From NCBI GenBank assembly GCA_003209225.1, contig QCRZ01000003.1:1-64000 (forward strand): DNA of 64,000 nt. The letters are read 5' to 3'. The notes under the pieces are model-generated. The model searched no databases. It had not been told where the DNA came from and worked only from the letters and a program-made list of their open reading frames with translations. The position numbers and the translations under genes are program-made. Every line of letters starts with the position of its first letter. Within the stretch, counting starts at the first letter, position 1. Positions 1 to 10,960 of this stretch are shown here, piece by piece. The stretch is from Pelagibacteraceae bacterium AG-464-B04 (GTDB lineage Bacteria; Pseudomonadota; Alphaproteobacteria; Pelagibacterales; Pelagibacteraceae).

Positions 1-1437
1 AATTTTTTTAGAAAAAAGTTTAAATTAATTATTTTTTTAATTGTTTTATTCTGTTTAACATTTTCAATTATTTATTCGGAAAGAGCTACAGGTTTTTTTT
101 ATTTTACTGGTTTTAGATTGTATGAATTTGCGATTGGATCTTTTACATATTTGATCAGTCAAAATTTGAAATTAAAGTTTAATGATGCTTTGTTTCTTGT
201 TTCAGCTTCTTTGCTTGTAATAGCTTCTTTAATTTTTAACGAAAATGACATATTTCCAAGTGCCAATGCCTTGATACCATGCTTACTTTGTTCACTAATA
301 CTATTATCAAGCAGAAATTTAAAATATTTTAAAAATTTATTTCTAAACAATTATTTAATTTATGTTGGCAAAATAAGTTATTCTTTATATTTAGTGCATT
401 GGCCACTACTAATTTTTTATAAGTATATTGTTATAGAACCTCTTTCAATTTTTGATAAAATTGGGCTTATACTAGTTAGTGTAATGCTATCTATATTTTC
501 TTATAGATTTATTGAATTACCATTTAGAAGAAGGAGCAAAAAGAGATTTTTACTTTCAAACAAAAAATTAGGAATTTATTTTTTATTTTCTTTTTTTCTA
601 ATAATACTTACTTCACAATTGTTAATTTTCCATAAAGGATTTGAAAATAGAATGGATTTAAAAAAAATACAAACTTTAAATAGACTAAAAATTGACGAAG
701 AAAAAAATACTAAGTTGTTAGAAGATGTAAATAAATTTAACACTAAAAATCCTTATTTTAAAAAAAATGAATTATTAATTAAAACATTAATTATAGGTGA
801 TAGTCATGCTGGAAACATATATATGTCATTGCTTAATCATGATAAATTTTCATCTATTCTTGACATAAAGATACATGGGGCTGTTTGGGCTTATTGCTTT
901 GAAAAAGAAAATTTTAGAAGCGAAATTGTAACGTATATTAATCAAAATATTTTTAAAGATTTTAAAACAAAGAAATTGTGTGATGATGAAGAAAAAAATA
1001 TTATATTTAATACACTGTTATCGTCTGCTGATGTCATAATTTTATCCTCAAGATGGAAAGATAAATTAGATTTTAAAAAAATATTTTATTTTTTAAGAAA
1101 AAAATCATCAGCCAAAATTATTATGATGGGGAGAACTCCAGAATTTATTGATATACCAACTCTATATTTTAAATATGATAAAAATTTAAATAAAATTGCA
1201 TATTTAAAAAGAAACAAAAAAATTGACAAATTAAATATTAAAATTGAAAAAATTGCCCAAGATTCTAATATTATTTATTTTGATAGATTCCCAGTGGTTT
1301 GTAAATTAAATACTTGTAACGTAATAAATAATAATAAATTGCTTTATTCAGATCACGATCATTGGTCGAAAGATGGAGCGATTTTTTTTGGAAACAAACT
1401 TCATGAATTGGGTTTTTTAGATTTAATAATAAAATAA
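1..1437 (+). CDS. Acyltransferase 3 (OafA/YrhL-like) with C-terminal SGNH-like domain, 5' truncated by window edge
   Basis: Frame 1 is open from base 1 through the ORF at 118; multi-TM N-terminus with 'YVGKISYSLYLVHWPLLIFYKY' and C-terminal 'IGDSHAGN' / 'DHDHWSKDGA' typical of OafA-SGNH fusions. Confidence 0.8.
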   Translation, partial: NFFRKKFKLIIFLIVLFCLTFSIIYSERATGFFYFTGFRLYEFAIGSFTYLISQNLKLKFNDALFLVSASLLVIASLIFNENDIFPSANALIPCLLCSLILLSSRNLKYFKNLFLNNYLIYVGKISYSLYLVHWPLLIFYKYIVIEPLSIFDKIGLILVSVMLSIFSYRFIELPFRRRSKKRFLLSNKKLGIYFLFSFFLIILTSQLLIFHKGFENRMDLKKIQTLNRLKIDEEKNTKLLEDVNKFNTKNPYFKKNELLIKTLIIGDSHAGNIYMSLLNHDKFSSILDIKIHGAVWAYCFEKENFRSEIVTYINQNIFKDFKTKKLCDDEEKNIIFNTLLSSADVIILSSRWKDKLDFKKIFYFLRKKSSAKIIMMGRTPEFIDIPTLYFKYDKNLNKIAYLKRNKKIDKLNIKIEKIAQDSNIIYFDRFPVVCKLNTCNVINNNKLLYSDHDHWSKDGAIFFGNKLHELGFLDLIIK

Positions 1438-1458
1438 TTTAAACTATATTTATAAAAT

Positions 1459-3840
1459 CTAATGTGTTTGAGCTGGTGCTTTTTCAGATTTCGAAATAGT
1501 TTCTACCTCTACCCATTCAACAGCTTTAAGTTCTTTGGTTAGAGCATGTCTTAAAACACTATCAACTGAATTGACAGGTACTATTTTTATATCTTCCACA
1601 ACTTTTTTTGGAATATCAACTAAATCTTTTTCATTGTCTTTAGGAATAAAAACCTTTTTTATACCAGCTCTATGAGCAGCTAATAATTTTTCTTTTAACC
1701 CACCAATTGCCAACACTTGTCCTGTTAATGTAACTTCGCCTGTCATTGCTATTTCTTTTCTAACTGGAATTCCAGTAATAGCAGAAACAATAGAGGTAAC
1801 CATCGCAATACCAGCGGATGGGCCATCTTTAGGGGTTGCTCCTTCGGGAACATGAATATGAAAATCTTTTTTCTCAAAAAAAGGAGGAATAACTCCATAA
1901 TCTAGGCTTTTTGACCTAACATAAGATTTTGCAGCTTTTACAGATTCTTGCATAACATCTCCTAGTTTGCCTGTAATTTGCATTTTACCTTTTCCTGGCA
2001 TATGAACTGTTTCGATTTTCAATATTTCTCCTCCATATTCAGTCCAGGCTAAACCTGTAACAACTCCTATTTTATCTTCACTTTCAAGTTCACCGAATTT
2101 AAATTTTTTAACTCCTAAAAAATTTGAAAGATTATCTGGATTGATATCAACTTTTTTTCCTTCACCTGCAACAATTTTTTTTACAGTTTTTCTCGCAATT
2201 TTTGAAATTTCTCTTTCTAGATTTCTGACTCCAGACTCTTTTGTATAACTTCTTATAATTTCTTGAATTGTTTTGTCGGCTATTTTGCATTCACCTTCTT
2301 TAATTCCATTATCCTTAATTTGCTTAGGAAGAAGATATTTGTCTGCAATATTAATTTTTTCATCCTCTGTATAACCAGGTATTCTTATAACTTCTAATCG
2401 ATCTAATAATGCTGGTAAAATATTTAAAGTGTTTGCGGTTGTCACAAACATAACGTCTGATAAATCGTAGTCGACTTCTAAATAATGGTCATTGAAAGAC
2501 GAATTTTGCTCAGGATCAAGTGCTTCTAGTAACGCAGATGAAGGATCTCCTCTATAATCGGCTCCAACTTTATCAATTTCATCTAATAAAAATAATGGGT
2601 TTTTTGCGCCAGCTTTTTTCATTTGTTGAACAATTTTTCCTGGTAAAGAACCAATATAAGTTCTTCTATGTCCTCTAATTTCTGCTTCGTCTCTAATACC
2701 ACCTAGTGACATACGAACAAATTGTCTACCTGTAGCTTTTGCAATAGATTTCCCTAATGAAGTCTTACCAACGCCCGGTGGGCCAACTAAGCAAAGTATT
2801 GGTCCTCTAATTTTATCAATTCTCTTTTGAACAGCTAAATATTCAATTATTCTCTCTTTAACTTTTTCCAATCCATAATGATCTTCATCTAAAATCTTTG
2901 ATGCTTTATTTAAATCATTAAAAACTTTACTTTTTTTATACCACGGCAAATCAATCATCCAATCTAAATAATTTCTAACAACAGTTGCTTCAGCTGACAT
3001 TGGACTCATAGATTTTAATTTTTTTAGTTCGGACAAACATTTTTTAGTTACTTCTTTAGGCATTTTTGCCTTTAAAATAGCTTTATGAAGGTTACTTGCT
3101 TCATCTTTTCCTTCTTCGATTTCACCAAGTTCTTTTTGAATTGCTTTCAATTGCTCGTTTAAATAGTACTCTCTTTGAGTTTTTTCCATCTGGTTTTTAA
3201 CCCGTCCTCTAATTCTCTTTTCAACTCCAATTATACTTACTTCATGTTCTAGAATTTCAATAATATTTTTAATCCTTTTCTTAATATCCAAAACCTCAAA
3301 GAGCTGTTGTTTTTCAGGAATTGATATATTTAAATGTGAAACAATATTGTCAGCAATTTGTGAGGGGTCTTTTAATAACTTTAATGCACTAAGTGTATCG
3401 TTTGGAATTTTTTTATTTATTGTGCTCAATTTTTCAAGCATTCTGAAAGCTGTTGCTGCTAAAGGATAAAGATTTTCTTTTTCATTTTGAATATTCTCAA
3501 CATCATTTATTTTGCAAACGATAAACTTGCCTTCATCGTTAAAATCTATAATTTTTACCCTTTTAATACCTTCCACTAATACTTTTACAGTACCATCGGG
3601 TAACTTTAAAAGTTGTAGAATTGAACATTCACACCCATAATTGAAAACATCTTCTTTTTTAGGGTCATCTACTTCGGAATTTTTTTGCGTTACTAATATA
3701 ATTTTTTTATTAGTTTTCATCACCTCATTTAATGCTGTTATTGATTTTTCTCTCCCGACAAACAGCGGTACCATCATATTTGGAAATACAACAACATCCC
3801 TTAGGGGTAAGAGAGGATATAGATTTTTATTATCCATCAC
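1459..3840 (-). CDS. lon: ATP-dependent Lon protease
   Basis: 793 aa; 'LVGPPGVGKTSLGKSIA' Walker A, 'PKDGPSAGIAM' catalytic Ser region, LON substrate-binding N-domain. Confidence 0.98.
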   Translation of the reverse strand: MMDNKNLYPLLPLRDVVVFPNMMVPLFVGREKSITALNEVMKTNKKIILVTQKNSEVDDPKKEDVFNYGCECSILQLLKLPDGTVKVLVEGIKRVKIIDFNDEGKFIVCKINDVENIQNEKENLYPLAATAFRMLEKLSTINKKIPNDTLSALKLLKDPSQIADNIVSHLNISIPEKQQLFEVLDIKKRIKNIIEILEHEVSIIGVEKRIRGRVKNQMEKTQREYYLNEQLKAIQKELGEIEEGKDEASNLHKAILKAKMPKEVTKKCLSELKKLKSMSPMSAEATVVRNYLDWMIDLPWYKKSKVFNDLNKASKILDEDHYGLEKVKERIIEYLAVQKRIDKIRGPILCLVGPPGVGKTSLGKSIAKATGRQFVRMSLGGIRDEAEIRGHRRTYIGSLPGKIVQQMKKAGAKNPLFLLDEIDKVGADYRGDPSSALLEALDPEQNSSFNDHYLEVDYDLSDVMFVTTANTLNILPALLDRLEVIRIPGYTEDEKINIADKYLLPKQIKDNGIKEGECKIADKTIQEIIRSYTKESGVRNLEREISKIARKTVKKIVAGEGKKVDINPDNLSNFLGVKKFKFGELESEDKIGVVTGLAWTEYGGEILKIETVHMPGKGKMQITGKLGDVMQESVKAAKSYVRSKSLDYGVIPPFFEKKDFHIHVPEGATPKDGPSAGIAMVTSIVSAITGIPVRKEIAMTGEVTLTGQVLAIGGLKEKLLAAHRAGIKKVFIPKDNEKDLVDIPKKVVEDIKIVPVNSVDSVLRHALTKELKAVEWVEVETISKSEKAPAQTH

Positions 3841-3878
3841 TTAAATATGGATATAATTATAGATATTTCAATAAGAAT

Positions 3879-5147
3879 TTATGCCGCTGAAGAAGATTTA
3901 TCTGTTTTATTTTTGTTCTTTGAATAGACAATTTTAGGCTCATTTTGGCCAAGCACCACTGCTTGATCAACAATAACTTCTTCTACATTTTCTTGACTTG
4001 GTAGCTCAAACATTGTTTTTAAAAGCAAAGATTCAAGTATGGAACGTAGTCCTCTTGCACCAGTTTTTTTCATAATTGCTTTCTTTGCAATCTCTAATAG
4101 TGCTTCTTCTTTAAAAGTGAGTTTTATACCCTCAAATTTAAAGATCTGCTGATACTGTTTTATCAATGAATTTTTTGGTTCCTTTAATATTTCCACTAAT
4201 GAATTTTTATCTAAATCTTCTAATGTCGCGATAATTGGCATCCTGCCAATAAATTCTGGTATTAGACCATATTTTAATAAATCTTCAGGTTCTAAAACTT
4301 TTATAATTTCTCCAGTTTTTTTTTCTTCTGCACTTCTAATTTCAGCACTAAAACCAATTGAAGTTCCTCTATTTCGTTTAGATATAATCTTATCTAATCC
4401 AGCAAAAGCGCCTCCACAAATAAATAAAATATTAGTTGTATCGACTTGTAAAAATTCTTGTTGAGGGTGTTTTCTGCCACCCTGAGGAGGAACGCTTGCA
4501 ACTGTTCCTTCCATAATTTTTAACAAAGCTTGCTGAACACCTTCACCCGATACATCTCTTGTAATTGATGGGTTTTCTGATTTTCTGCTAATTTTATCAA
4601 CCTCGTCAATATAAACAATTCCATTTTGTGCTTTTTCAACATTATAGTCAGCTGCCTGTAAAAGTTTCAAGATTATATTTTCAACATCTTCCCCAACATA
4701 ACCAGCCTCTGTAAGAGTAGTTGCGTCAGCCATAGTAAATGGGACATCTAAAATTCTAGCCAATGTTTGAGCAAGCAATGTTTTTCCACAACCTGTGGGC
4801 CCGACCATTAAAACATTAGATTTAGCTAATTCTACATCTTTATTGCTTTTTGCCTCATAGTTTAATCTTTTATAGTGATTGTGAACTGCTACTGACAAAA
4901 CTTCTTTAGCATGTTTTTGACCGATCACGTAATCGTTTAATATGCTACAAATTTCTTTTGGTGAAGGAATGCCTTCTTGGTGCTTGATTAATGTATCTTT
5001 GTTTTCTTCTTTGATAATATCCATACATAATTCAACACACTCATCACAAATAAATACTGTGGGTCCCGCAATTAACTTTTTGACTTCATGCTGGCTTTTT
5101 CCGCAAAAGGAACAGTAAAGAATATTTTTATTATTTTTGCTGGTCAT
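3879..5147 (-). CDS. clpX: ATP-dependent Clp protease ATP-binding subunit ClpX
   Basis: 422 aa; N-terminal Cys4 zinc finger '[11 protein letters not shown]...CDECVELC', '[15 protein letters not shown]'. Confidence 0.98.
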   Translation of the reverse strand: MTSKNNKNILYCSFCGKSQHEVKKLIAGPTVFICDECVELCMDIIKEENKDTLIKHQEGIPSPKEICSILNDYVIGQKHAKEVLSVAVHNHYKRLNYEAKSNKDVELAKSNVLMVGPTGCGKTLLAQTLARILDVPFTMADATTLTEAGYVGEDVENIILKLLQAADYNVEKAQNGIVYIDEVDKISRKSENPSITRDVSGEGVQQALLKIMEGTVASVPPQGGRKHPQQEFLQVDTTNILFICGGAFAGLDKIISKRNRGTSIGFSAEIRSAEEKKTGEIIKVLEPEDLLKYGLIPEFIGRMPIIATLEDLDKNSLVEILKEPKNSLIKQYQQIFKFEGIKLTFKEEALLEIAKKAIMKKTGARGLRSILESLLLKTMFELPSQENVEEVIVDQAVVLGQNEPKIVYSKNKNKTDKSSSAA

Positions 5148-5236
5148 AAGTTTATATCCGAATCAATGTAACGACTTTATTATAAGTAATAGCTAATAAT
5201 CAAGCGTGAGTTGTGAACAAGTCTATATGTAGAGGT

Positions 5237-5848
5237 TTAGGTTCTTTTTTCTACTACTTTATCTATTAAACCAAATTCTTTGGCTTCTAGAGGAGTCATA
5301 AACCTATCACGCTCTAAAGCATTTTTGATTTCTTCTACCGACCTACCGGTATGTTTTGAGTAAATTTCATTTAGCCTTTTTTTCAATAACATTATTTCAT
5401 TTGCATGAATTTCAATATCAGTTGCTTGACCTTGAAACCCTGCTGAAGGTTGATGGACCATAATTCTAGAATTAGGAAGTGAAAACCTCCTGTCTTTTTC
5501 TCCTGCAGCTAACAAAAAAGAACCCATGGAAGAAGCTTGCCCAATACACAAAGTGGAAACTGGAGGTTTTATATATTGCATAGTATCATACACTCCAAGT
5601 CCTGCTGTTACTAATCCACCAGGGCTGTTTATATAAAAATAAATTTCTTTTTTGGGATTCTCAGACTCTAAAAATAAAAGTTGCGCAGTTACCAACGTTG
5701 CTACATTATCATTAACAGCCCCAACTAAAAAAACTATTCTTTCTTTTAAAAGCCTTGAATATATATCATAGGCTCTTTCTCCTCGGCTTGATTGTTCAAC
5801 AACCATTGGTATTAGATTGTTCATGTGTTCTTGAATTTTATCTGTCAT
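5237..5848 (-). CDS. clpP: ATP-dependent Clp protease proteolytic subunit ClpP
   Basis: 203 aa; '[14 protein letters not shown]' catalytic Ser and 'IMVHQPSAG' catalytic His motifs. Confidence 0.98.
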   Translation of the reverse strand: MTDKIQEHMNNLIPMVVEQSSRGERAYDIYSRLLKERIVFLVGAVNDNVATLVTAQLLFLESENPKKEIYFYINSPGGLVTAGLGVYDTMQYIKPPVSTLCIGQASSMGSFLLAAGEKDRRFSLPNSRIMVHQPSAGFQGQATDIEIHANEIMLLKKRLNEIYSKHTGRSVEEIKNALERDRFMTPLEAKEFGLIDKVVEKRT

Positions 5849-5878
5849 ATTGTGATTCGTCTCTTATACAACTAGTAA

Positions 5879-7258
5879 TTACTTTTTGCTAACTTTTTTT
5901 GCTTTTGATGTTTTTTTAATTAAAGTTTTCTGTTTTTTTTGTTTTTTTGAACTTTTTTCTTCAACTTGTTTACTTTTATTCAAAATAATTTTTTCGGCTT
6001 CTTTTATAGAAATAGTCTTTTTAACAGATTTTACTTTTTTACTTATTAAAGAAATAATTTTATTTTCATAAATTCCTCCTCTTAAACTAGCTACTGCGGA
6101 AGGATTATTTTTATAATATTCAGCTACTTGTTTAGATTGACCAGGCATCATTTGAATTTGTTTTTGAATTTCACTTTTAATTTCATCTTCAGTAACTTTT
6201 ATATCATTCTTTTCAGCAAACTCATTTAAAATTAAACCTATTTTAATTCTTTTTTTTGCTGTTTCTTCGTTCTGTGTTTTATTTTTTTCGATTTCATCTT
6301 TTTTCATTTCATGAGTTATAATTTTTATTTCTTCCTGTATTAGATTTTCAGGAATTTTAATATCCTTGAATTTATCTAGTTGATCAATAATTTCATTTTT
6401 TTTTATTGAATCAAATGTATTTTTATATTGATCTTGAATTTGTGTTGAAACTATTGCTTTTAAATCTTTTAAGTCTTTAGCTCCAAGAGTTTTTGCAAAC
6501 GCATCATTAATTTTTATTTCTTCAGGCTGTTTTATATTTATGATTTTACAAACAAATTCTGCCTTTTTATTTGAATATTCTTTATGTGGATAATTGTCTG
6601 GTAAGATAGCGTTAACAATTTTACTTTGATTTTTTTTTACGCCTAGCAACTGTTTATCAAAATCTTTTATAAACAAATCTTTTCCTATAATAATTTGAGT
6701 GTTTTTTCCCTCTCCACCTTCAAAATCTTTTTTTTCAATTGTTGCTTTATAATCAAAAACAACAAGATCTCCTAGGCTAGCCGTTTCTTCAATTTTTTTA
6801 TCTTTAAAATTATTTTGATTTTTTGCTATATCATTTATTTTTTTGTCTATTTCATTTTGAGATACATCAAATTCATAATTTGTAATTTTAATATTTTCTA
6901 TCTCTTTAATCTTTACTTCAGGTAATTGTTCGGCATGGATTGTATATTCTAAATCCTTGTCTTCCCCGTGACTTTTTATATCTATTTTTGGTTGCCCAGC
7001 CACCTTAATTTTATTATCCTGCAATACTTTAATGGAAGATTCATTTAAAACTTTATCAAGAACTTCAGCGTAAACTGCTTTTCCAAATTGTTTTTTTAAA
7101 ATTTCTAAAGGTACTTTGCCAGGCCTGAATCCTTTTAGATTGATTGTTTTTTTTAATTCTTCAAATCTTCCTATGATTTGATCATTAATTGTTTTTTTAT
7201 CAACAATGACTTTCAGTTCAATTTTTAAACCTTTTTTGGAATTTATTGTTGTTTTCAT
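5879..7258 (-). CDS. tig: Trigger factor
   Basis: 459 aa; N-terminal 'LKGFRPGKVPLEILKKQFG' ribosome-binding signature; Lys-rich C-terminal tail; upstream of clpP. Confidence 0.95.
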   Translation of the reverse strand: MKTTINSKKGLKIELKVIVDKKTINDQIIGRFEELKKTINLKGFRPGKVPLEILKKQFGKAVYAEVLDKVLNESSIKVLQDNKIKVAGQPKIDIKSHGEDKDLEYTIHAEQLPEVKIKEIENIKITNYEFDVSQNEIDKKINDIAKNQNNFKDKKIEETASLGDLVVFDYKATIEKKDFEGGEGKNTQIIIGKDLFIKDFDKQLLGVKKNQSKIVNAILPDNYPHKEYSNKKAEFVCKIINIKQPEEIKINDAFAKTLGAKDLKDLKAIVSTQIQDQYKNTFDSIKKNEIIDQLDKFKDIKIPENLIQEEIKIITHEMKKDEIEKNKTQNEETAKKRIKIGLILNEFAEKNDIKVTEDEIKSEIQKQIQMMPGQSKQVAEYYKNNPSAVASLRGGIYENKIISLISKKVKSVKKTISIKEAEKIILNKSKQVEEKSSKKQKKQKTLIKKTSKAKKVSKK

Positions 7259-7264
7259 ATTTTA

Positions 7265-7350
7265 TGGTGGGCAAGAAGAGACTCGAACTCTTAAACCTTT
7301 CGGTACTAGTTCCTAAGACTAGCGCGTATACCAATTCCGCCACTTGCCCA
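7265..7350 (-). tRNA. tRNA-Leu (anticodon UAG), CCA encoded
   Basis: Reverse complement starts TGGGCAAGTGGCGGAATTGGTATACGCG, anticodon stem/loop CTAGT-CTTAGGA-ACTAG, T arm GAGTTCGAGTCTC, acceptor complement CTTGCCCA-CCA. Confidence 0.95.
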
Positions 7351-7374
7351 ATTTTACTGAACTTTATAAATTAT

Positions 7375-8715
7375 TTATTTCTTTTTAGGAAGTGTTGCGT
7401 TTAAAATAAATGCCAAGATTCCTGCTGGAATTAAACCGGTAGTTAGCAGTAATTTCAAACTAATTCCAAAATCTGGTATATGTGAAACAAACTGAGGTAA
7501 TAAAGACATACCAATACCAAAGGAAAGTGATAAAGCTAATATTAATAGATTTCTTTGGGTCATTTCTGACTGAGAAATCAATTTTATTCCTGCCGCCGTA
7601 ATTAAACCAAACATAATTATAGCCGCTCCACCGATTACTGACTCTGGCATTGCAGCAATAATTCCACCAAGTTTTGGAAATAATCCTAACAATATTAGGA
7701 TAATTCCAGCCACAGTCCCTACATGTCTGCTGATGACACCCGTGAAAGCAACTAGTCCAGCATTTTGTGAATAAGAAGTATTTGGCATCGCATTAAAAAT
7801 AGATCCGAACGCTGTACCGAGTCCATCAGCCATTATCCCACCCGATAATTCTTTGTCTGTTGCCTCTCGGTTGGCACCTCCCATCGTAGTAGCACTTATA
7901 TCGCCGATAGTTTCTATAGTTGTTACTATAGACATAAATAACATTAATATTATAGCCCCGGGAACAAAATCTAAACCATACTGAAGAGGCATTGGTAGAG
8001 CAAACCAACTAGCAGATGCAATTTTTTCATAATTAACCATACCTAGAGCCATTGCTACTAAATAACCGGCAATCATTCCTATTAAAATAGAAGCTGCTGA
8101 TACCATTTTTTTTCCTTTTTGATGAGCTACAAGCGCAACTATCAAAACTGTAAAAGATATAAATAGATGATTGGCATTACCAAAAACTTCAGGTTTATTG
8201 CTCATCAACCATCCTCCACCTCCAGCATACATAAAGCCAACCTTAAGAAGGCTAACTCCAATCATTAAAACTACAATTCCTGTTACCAATGGTGGAAACA
8301 TATGCCTAATAGGTTTTAACATTTTTCCAATCCACATTTGAAAAATACCCCCTATAAATGCAGCAGTAAAAACTGCGCCCAATCCAGCTTTTGCAAATGG
8401 CGCCATAACAGGAATAAAAGCAAAACTTGTTCCTTGAATTATTGGAAGTCTTGAACCAATATTTTTATATCCCACTGTTTGTATAATTGTCGCTACTCCA
8501 GCAACAAACAAAGCCATCTGTATTAAAAAAATTTTTTCTTCGGGTGTTTGTCCAAAAATACCTGCTATAATTATAGGCACAGTAATATTGCCAGCAAACA
8601 TTGCTAGTACATGTTGAATTCCTAACGGAATTGATTGATTTAATGGCAACTTTTTATTACTGCCAGTACCACCCCTTAATGAGCTACTTTTTTTTGATTT
8701 TTTTACTCTTGCCAT
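7375..8715 (-). CDS. Nucleobase:cation symporter-2 family (uracil/xanthine) permease
   Basis: 446 aa, multi-TM; NCS2-like N-terminus 'PLNQSIPLGIQHVLAMFAGNITVPIIIAG' and 'TTIETIGDISATT'. Confidence 0.9.
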   Translation of the reverse strand: MARVKKSKKSSSLRGGTGSNKKLPLNQSIPLGIQHVLAMFAGNITVPIIIAGIFGQTPEEKIFLIQMALFVAGVATIIQTVGYKNIGSRLPIIQGTSFAFIPVMAPFAKAGLGAVFTAAFIGGIFQMWIGKMLKPIRHMFPPLVTGIVVLMIGVSLLKVGFMYAGGGGWLMSNKPEVFGNANHLFISFTVLIVALVAHQKGKKMVSAASILIGMIAGYLVAMALGMVNYEKIASASWFALPMPLQYGLDFVPGAIILMLFMSIVTTIETIGDISATTMGGANREATDKELSGGIMADGLGTAFGSIFNAMPNTSYSQNAGLVAFTGVISRHVGTVAGIILILLGLFPKLGGIIAAMPESVIGGAAIIMFGLITAAGIKLISQSEMTQRNLLILALSLSFGIGMSLLPQFVSHIPDFGISLKLLLTTGLIPAGILAFILNATLPKKK

Positions 8716-8841
8716 AAATAAATGATAACTAATTTAATATTGTTTTCAAGTTTTAAATATAAATAACGTTATTTAATATTTTTTTAAGTTCTCAGTATAA
8801 ATAATGTTACAATTTAAATCTTTTCTGGTAATTTATTTAAA

Positions 8842-9285
8842 ATGATAGGAAAAGTAATTAAAATTGGTATTTCAAAAAATTTTAAGGAAAAAATTCAATC
8901 TGTTGTTGAAGTCGAGGCTATTAAGGGAGAGGGGTTACTTGGCGATCGACATATTAAAAAAAATAATAATAAAATGAACCAAATTACTCTTATTGAAATT
9001 GAAAACATAGATTATTACAATAAAATTTCAGGTACATCTATTCAGCCTATAAACTTTCGAAGAAATATTATTACCAGAGACATAAAATTAAACGAATTAA
9101 TAGGTAAAGAACTATTAATTGGTAAAGTTAAAGTTAAAGTACATGATTTATGCAGACCCTGTAAATATCTACAAGAAACCTTGGAGCAGAAAAATTTTAT
9201 TAAAGAATTTTTATTAAAAGGTGGACTAAGGTGTGAAATATTATCAAATGGAAAGATTTTTGTTGGAGATCACATAATTTCATGA
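8842..9285 (+). CDS. MOSC domain-containing protein
   Basis: 147 aa; 'EGLLGDRH', 'NFRRNIITRDIKLNELIGK', 'LCRPCKYL' as in MOSC proteins. Confidence 0.8.
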   Translation: MIGKVIKIGISKNFKEKIQSVVEVEAIKGEGLLGDRHIKKNNNKMNQITLIEIENIDYYNKISGTSIQPINFRRNIITRDIKLNELIGKELLIGKVKVKVHDLCRPCKYLQETLEQKNFIKEFLLKGGLRCEILSNGKIFVGDHIIS

Positions 9286-9959
9286 AATTAAAAACTGGTA
9301 AAAAAGTATACTTTAAAAAAGCCAAAATTCCTTCTAAAAAAAATTTAAGTGGCAAGTATGTTGTGCTTGAACCAATAAATATTAATAAACATTATAAAAA
9401 CTTATATGCAAATTTTTCAAAAGATAAAGAAAATAGAATTTGGTCATTCTTACCATACGGTCCTTTTAAAAGTTATGGAAGTTTTAAAAAATGGCTAAAG
9501 TCTTTTTGTTTAAACAAAGATCCTTTTTTTTATTCCATATATGCAAAAAGATATAAACAGTTTTGCGGTATGGCAAGTTATTTAAGAATTACTCCAGAAC
9601 ATGGTTCAATAGAAGTAGGGCATATAAATTATTCACCGATTTTACAAAACACAGCAGAAGGAACTGAAGCAATGTATTTAATGATGAAAAACGCTTTTGA
9701 AGTTTTAGGTAATCGCAGGTATGAGTGGAAATGTAACAATTTAAATAAAGATTCTAAAAGATCTGCTTTAAGGTTAGGATTTAAATTTGAAGGAATTTTT
9801 AGACAAATGTTTGTGTTTAAAGGGAGAAATAGAGATACAGCCTGGTATTCAATAATTGATAAAGAATGGAAAAAATTAAAAAAAGGCTATCGAAGATTTC
9901 TTAAGCCTTCTAATTTTGACAAAAATTACAAACAATTAAAAAAATTAAAATTAATTTAG
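9282..9959 (+). CDS. GNAT family N-acetyltransferase (RimJ/RimL-like)
   Basis: 225 aa; 'IEVGHINYSPILQNTAEGTEAMYLMMKNAFE.LGNRRYEWKCNNLNKDSKRSALRLGFKFEGIFR' typical; overlaps preceding ORF by 4 nt. Confidence 0.85.
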   Translation: MKLKTGKKVYFKKAKIPSKKNLSGKYVVLEPININKHYKNLYANFSKDKENRIWSFLPYGPFKSYGSFKKWLKSFCLNKDPFFYSIYAKRYKQFCGMASYLRITPEHGSIEVGHINYSPILQNTAEGTEAMYLMMKNAFEVLGNRRYEWKCNNLNKDSKRSALRLGFKFEGIFRQMFVFKGRNRDTAWYSIIDKEWKKLKKGYRRFLKPSNFDKNYKQLKKLKLI

Positions 9960-10958
9960 TTTTTTGAATAATTCGTTCTTCCATCTATCTAAAGAAAGCA
10001 TATTGCTAATTGAACTTTTCCAAGTCATCGAAGGAAATTTTCCTTCTTTTTTACCATCCAAAATTAATTGACTTACCACCTTTATTTGATTAGCAAAAAT
10101 AGATTTTTCAGAGTTAACAAATGATTTATAATATCTTTTGTTTGTTTTTATTTCTACTAAGCTTTTTTTTTCAGGTATCCATGGCGCCTTTATTAAAATG
10201 CTTCCTTTATCACCAGTTATTAGAGTTTGGTTTTTCATGTTTAACCTGATTGCCGCTCCTACTCTTGCGGTAATTTTATTTTTAAATTTAAGTGTAGCGT
10301 AAGCATATTCTTCAACGCCAGTGCTACATATTGAGCCTGATACATCTAAAATATCTGGCTCCAATAATTTATCTTCTTGTATATTAGCTACTAAACTTGA
10401 ATAAGAAACTGGATAACATCCAACATCGAGGATTGCACCACCGCCAAGTTCCTTATCAAAAAATCTTGAATGAGGATCAAATTTACGATGGGAAAAACCA
10501 AAAGTTGATTCGACAGTTTCTACTTTTCCTATTTCTCCTTCAATTATTTTATCTATTACAAATTGGGTCTGTGGATGTGTTCGGTAAGCTATAGCTTCTA
10601 GAAAAAAAACTTTTGACTTACTCAATTCTTCAAAAACTTTCACTGTATTCAAGTAATCAATAGTAACTGGTTTTTCACACAGTATATTTTTTTTCGCTTG
10701 AGCAGATTTAATAATAATTTCTGCATGGGTATTATTTAGTGTAGAAATATAAATTGAATTAATATCATTGCAGTTTAAAATTTCATCGTAGGAACTAAAC
10801 CTAAACTTTTTTTCAACATTATATTTATCACCAAAATTTTTTAATTTTTCAGTACTCATGCTTGAAATACCTAATAAATTTGCATTTTCAACTTCTTTAA
10901 TTGCACTAGCAAACTTATTTGCCATGCCTCCTAAACCAATAATTCCCCAATTAATCAT
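9951..10958 (-). CDS. Gfo/Idh/MocA family oxidoreductase
   Basis: 335 aa; 'GIIGLGGMANKFA' Rossmann, 'ILCEKPVTID', 'GGGAILDVGCYPV'. Confidence 0.9.
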   Translation of the reverse strand: MINWGIIGLGGMANKFASAIKEVENANLLGISSMSTEKLKNFGDKYNVEKKFRFSSYDEILNCNDINSIYISTLNNTHAEIIIKSAQAKKNILCEKPVTIDYLNTVKVFEELSKSKVFFLEAIAYRTHPQTQFVIDKIIEGEIGKVETVESTFGFSHRKFDPHSRFFDKELGGGAILDVGCYPVSYSSLVANIQEDKLLEPDILDVSGSICSTGVEEYAYATLKFKNKITARVGAAIRLNMKNQTLITGDKGSILIKAPWIPEKKSLVEIKTNKRYYKSFVNSEKSIFANQIKVVSQLILDGKKEGKFPSMTWKSSISNMLSLDRWKNELFKKLN

Positions 10959-10960
10959 AT

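Noticed and set aside
3641-3844. 67-aa plus-strand ORF antisense to lon
   Set aside because: Entirely within the strongly supported lon gene; no recognisable domain; AT-rich antisense ORF noise.
1459-7350. tig-clpP-clpX-lon block with upstream tRNA-Leu as a novel arrangement
   Set aside because: This gene order is standard for alphaproteobacteria; no unusual feature beyond an extended Lys-rich trigger factor tail.
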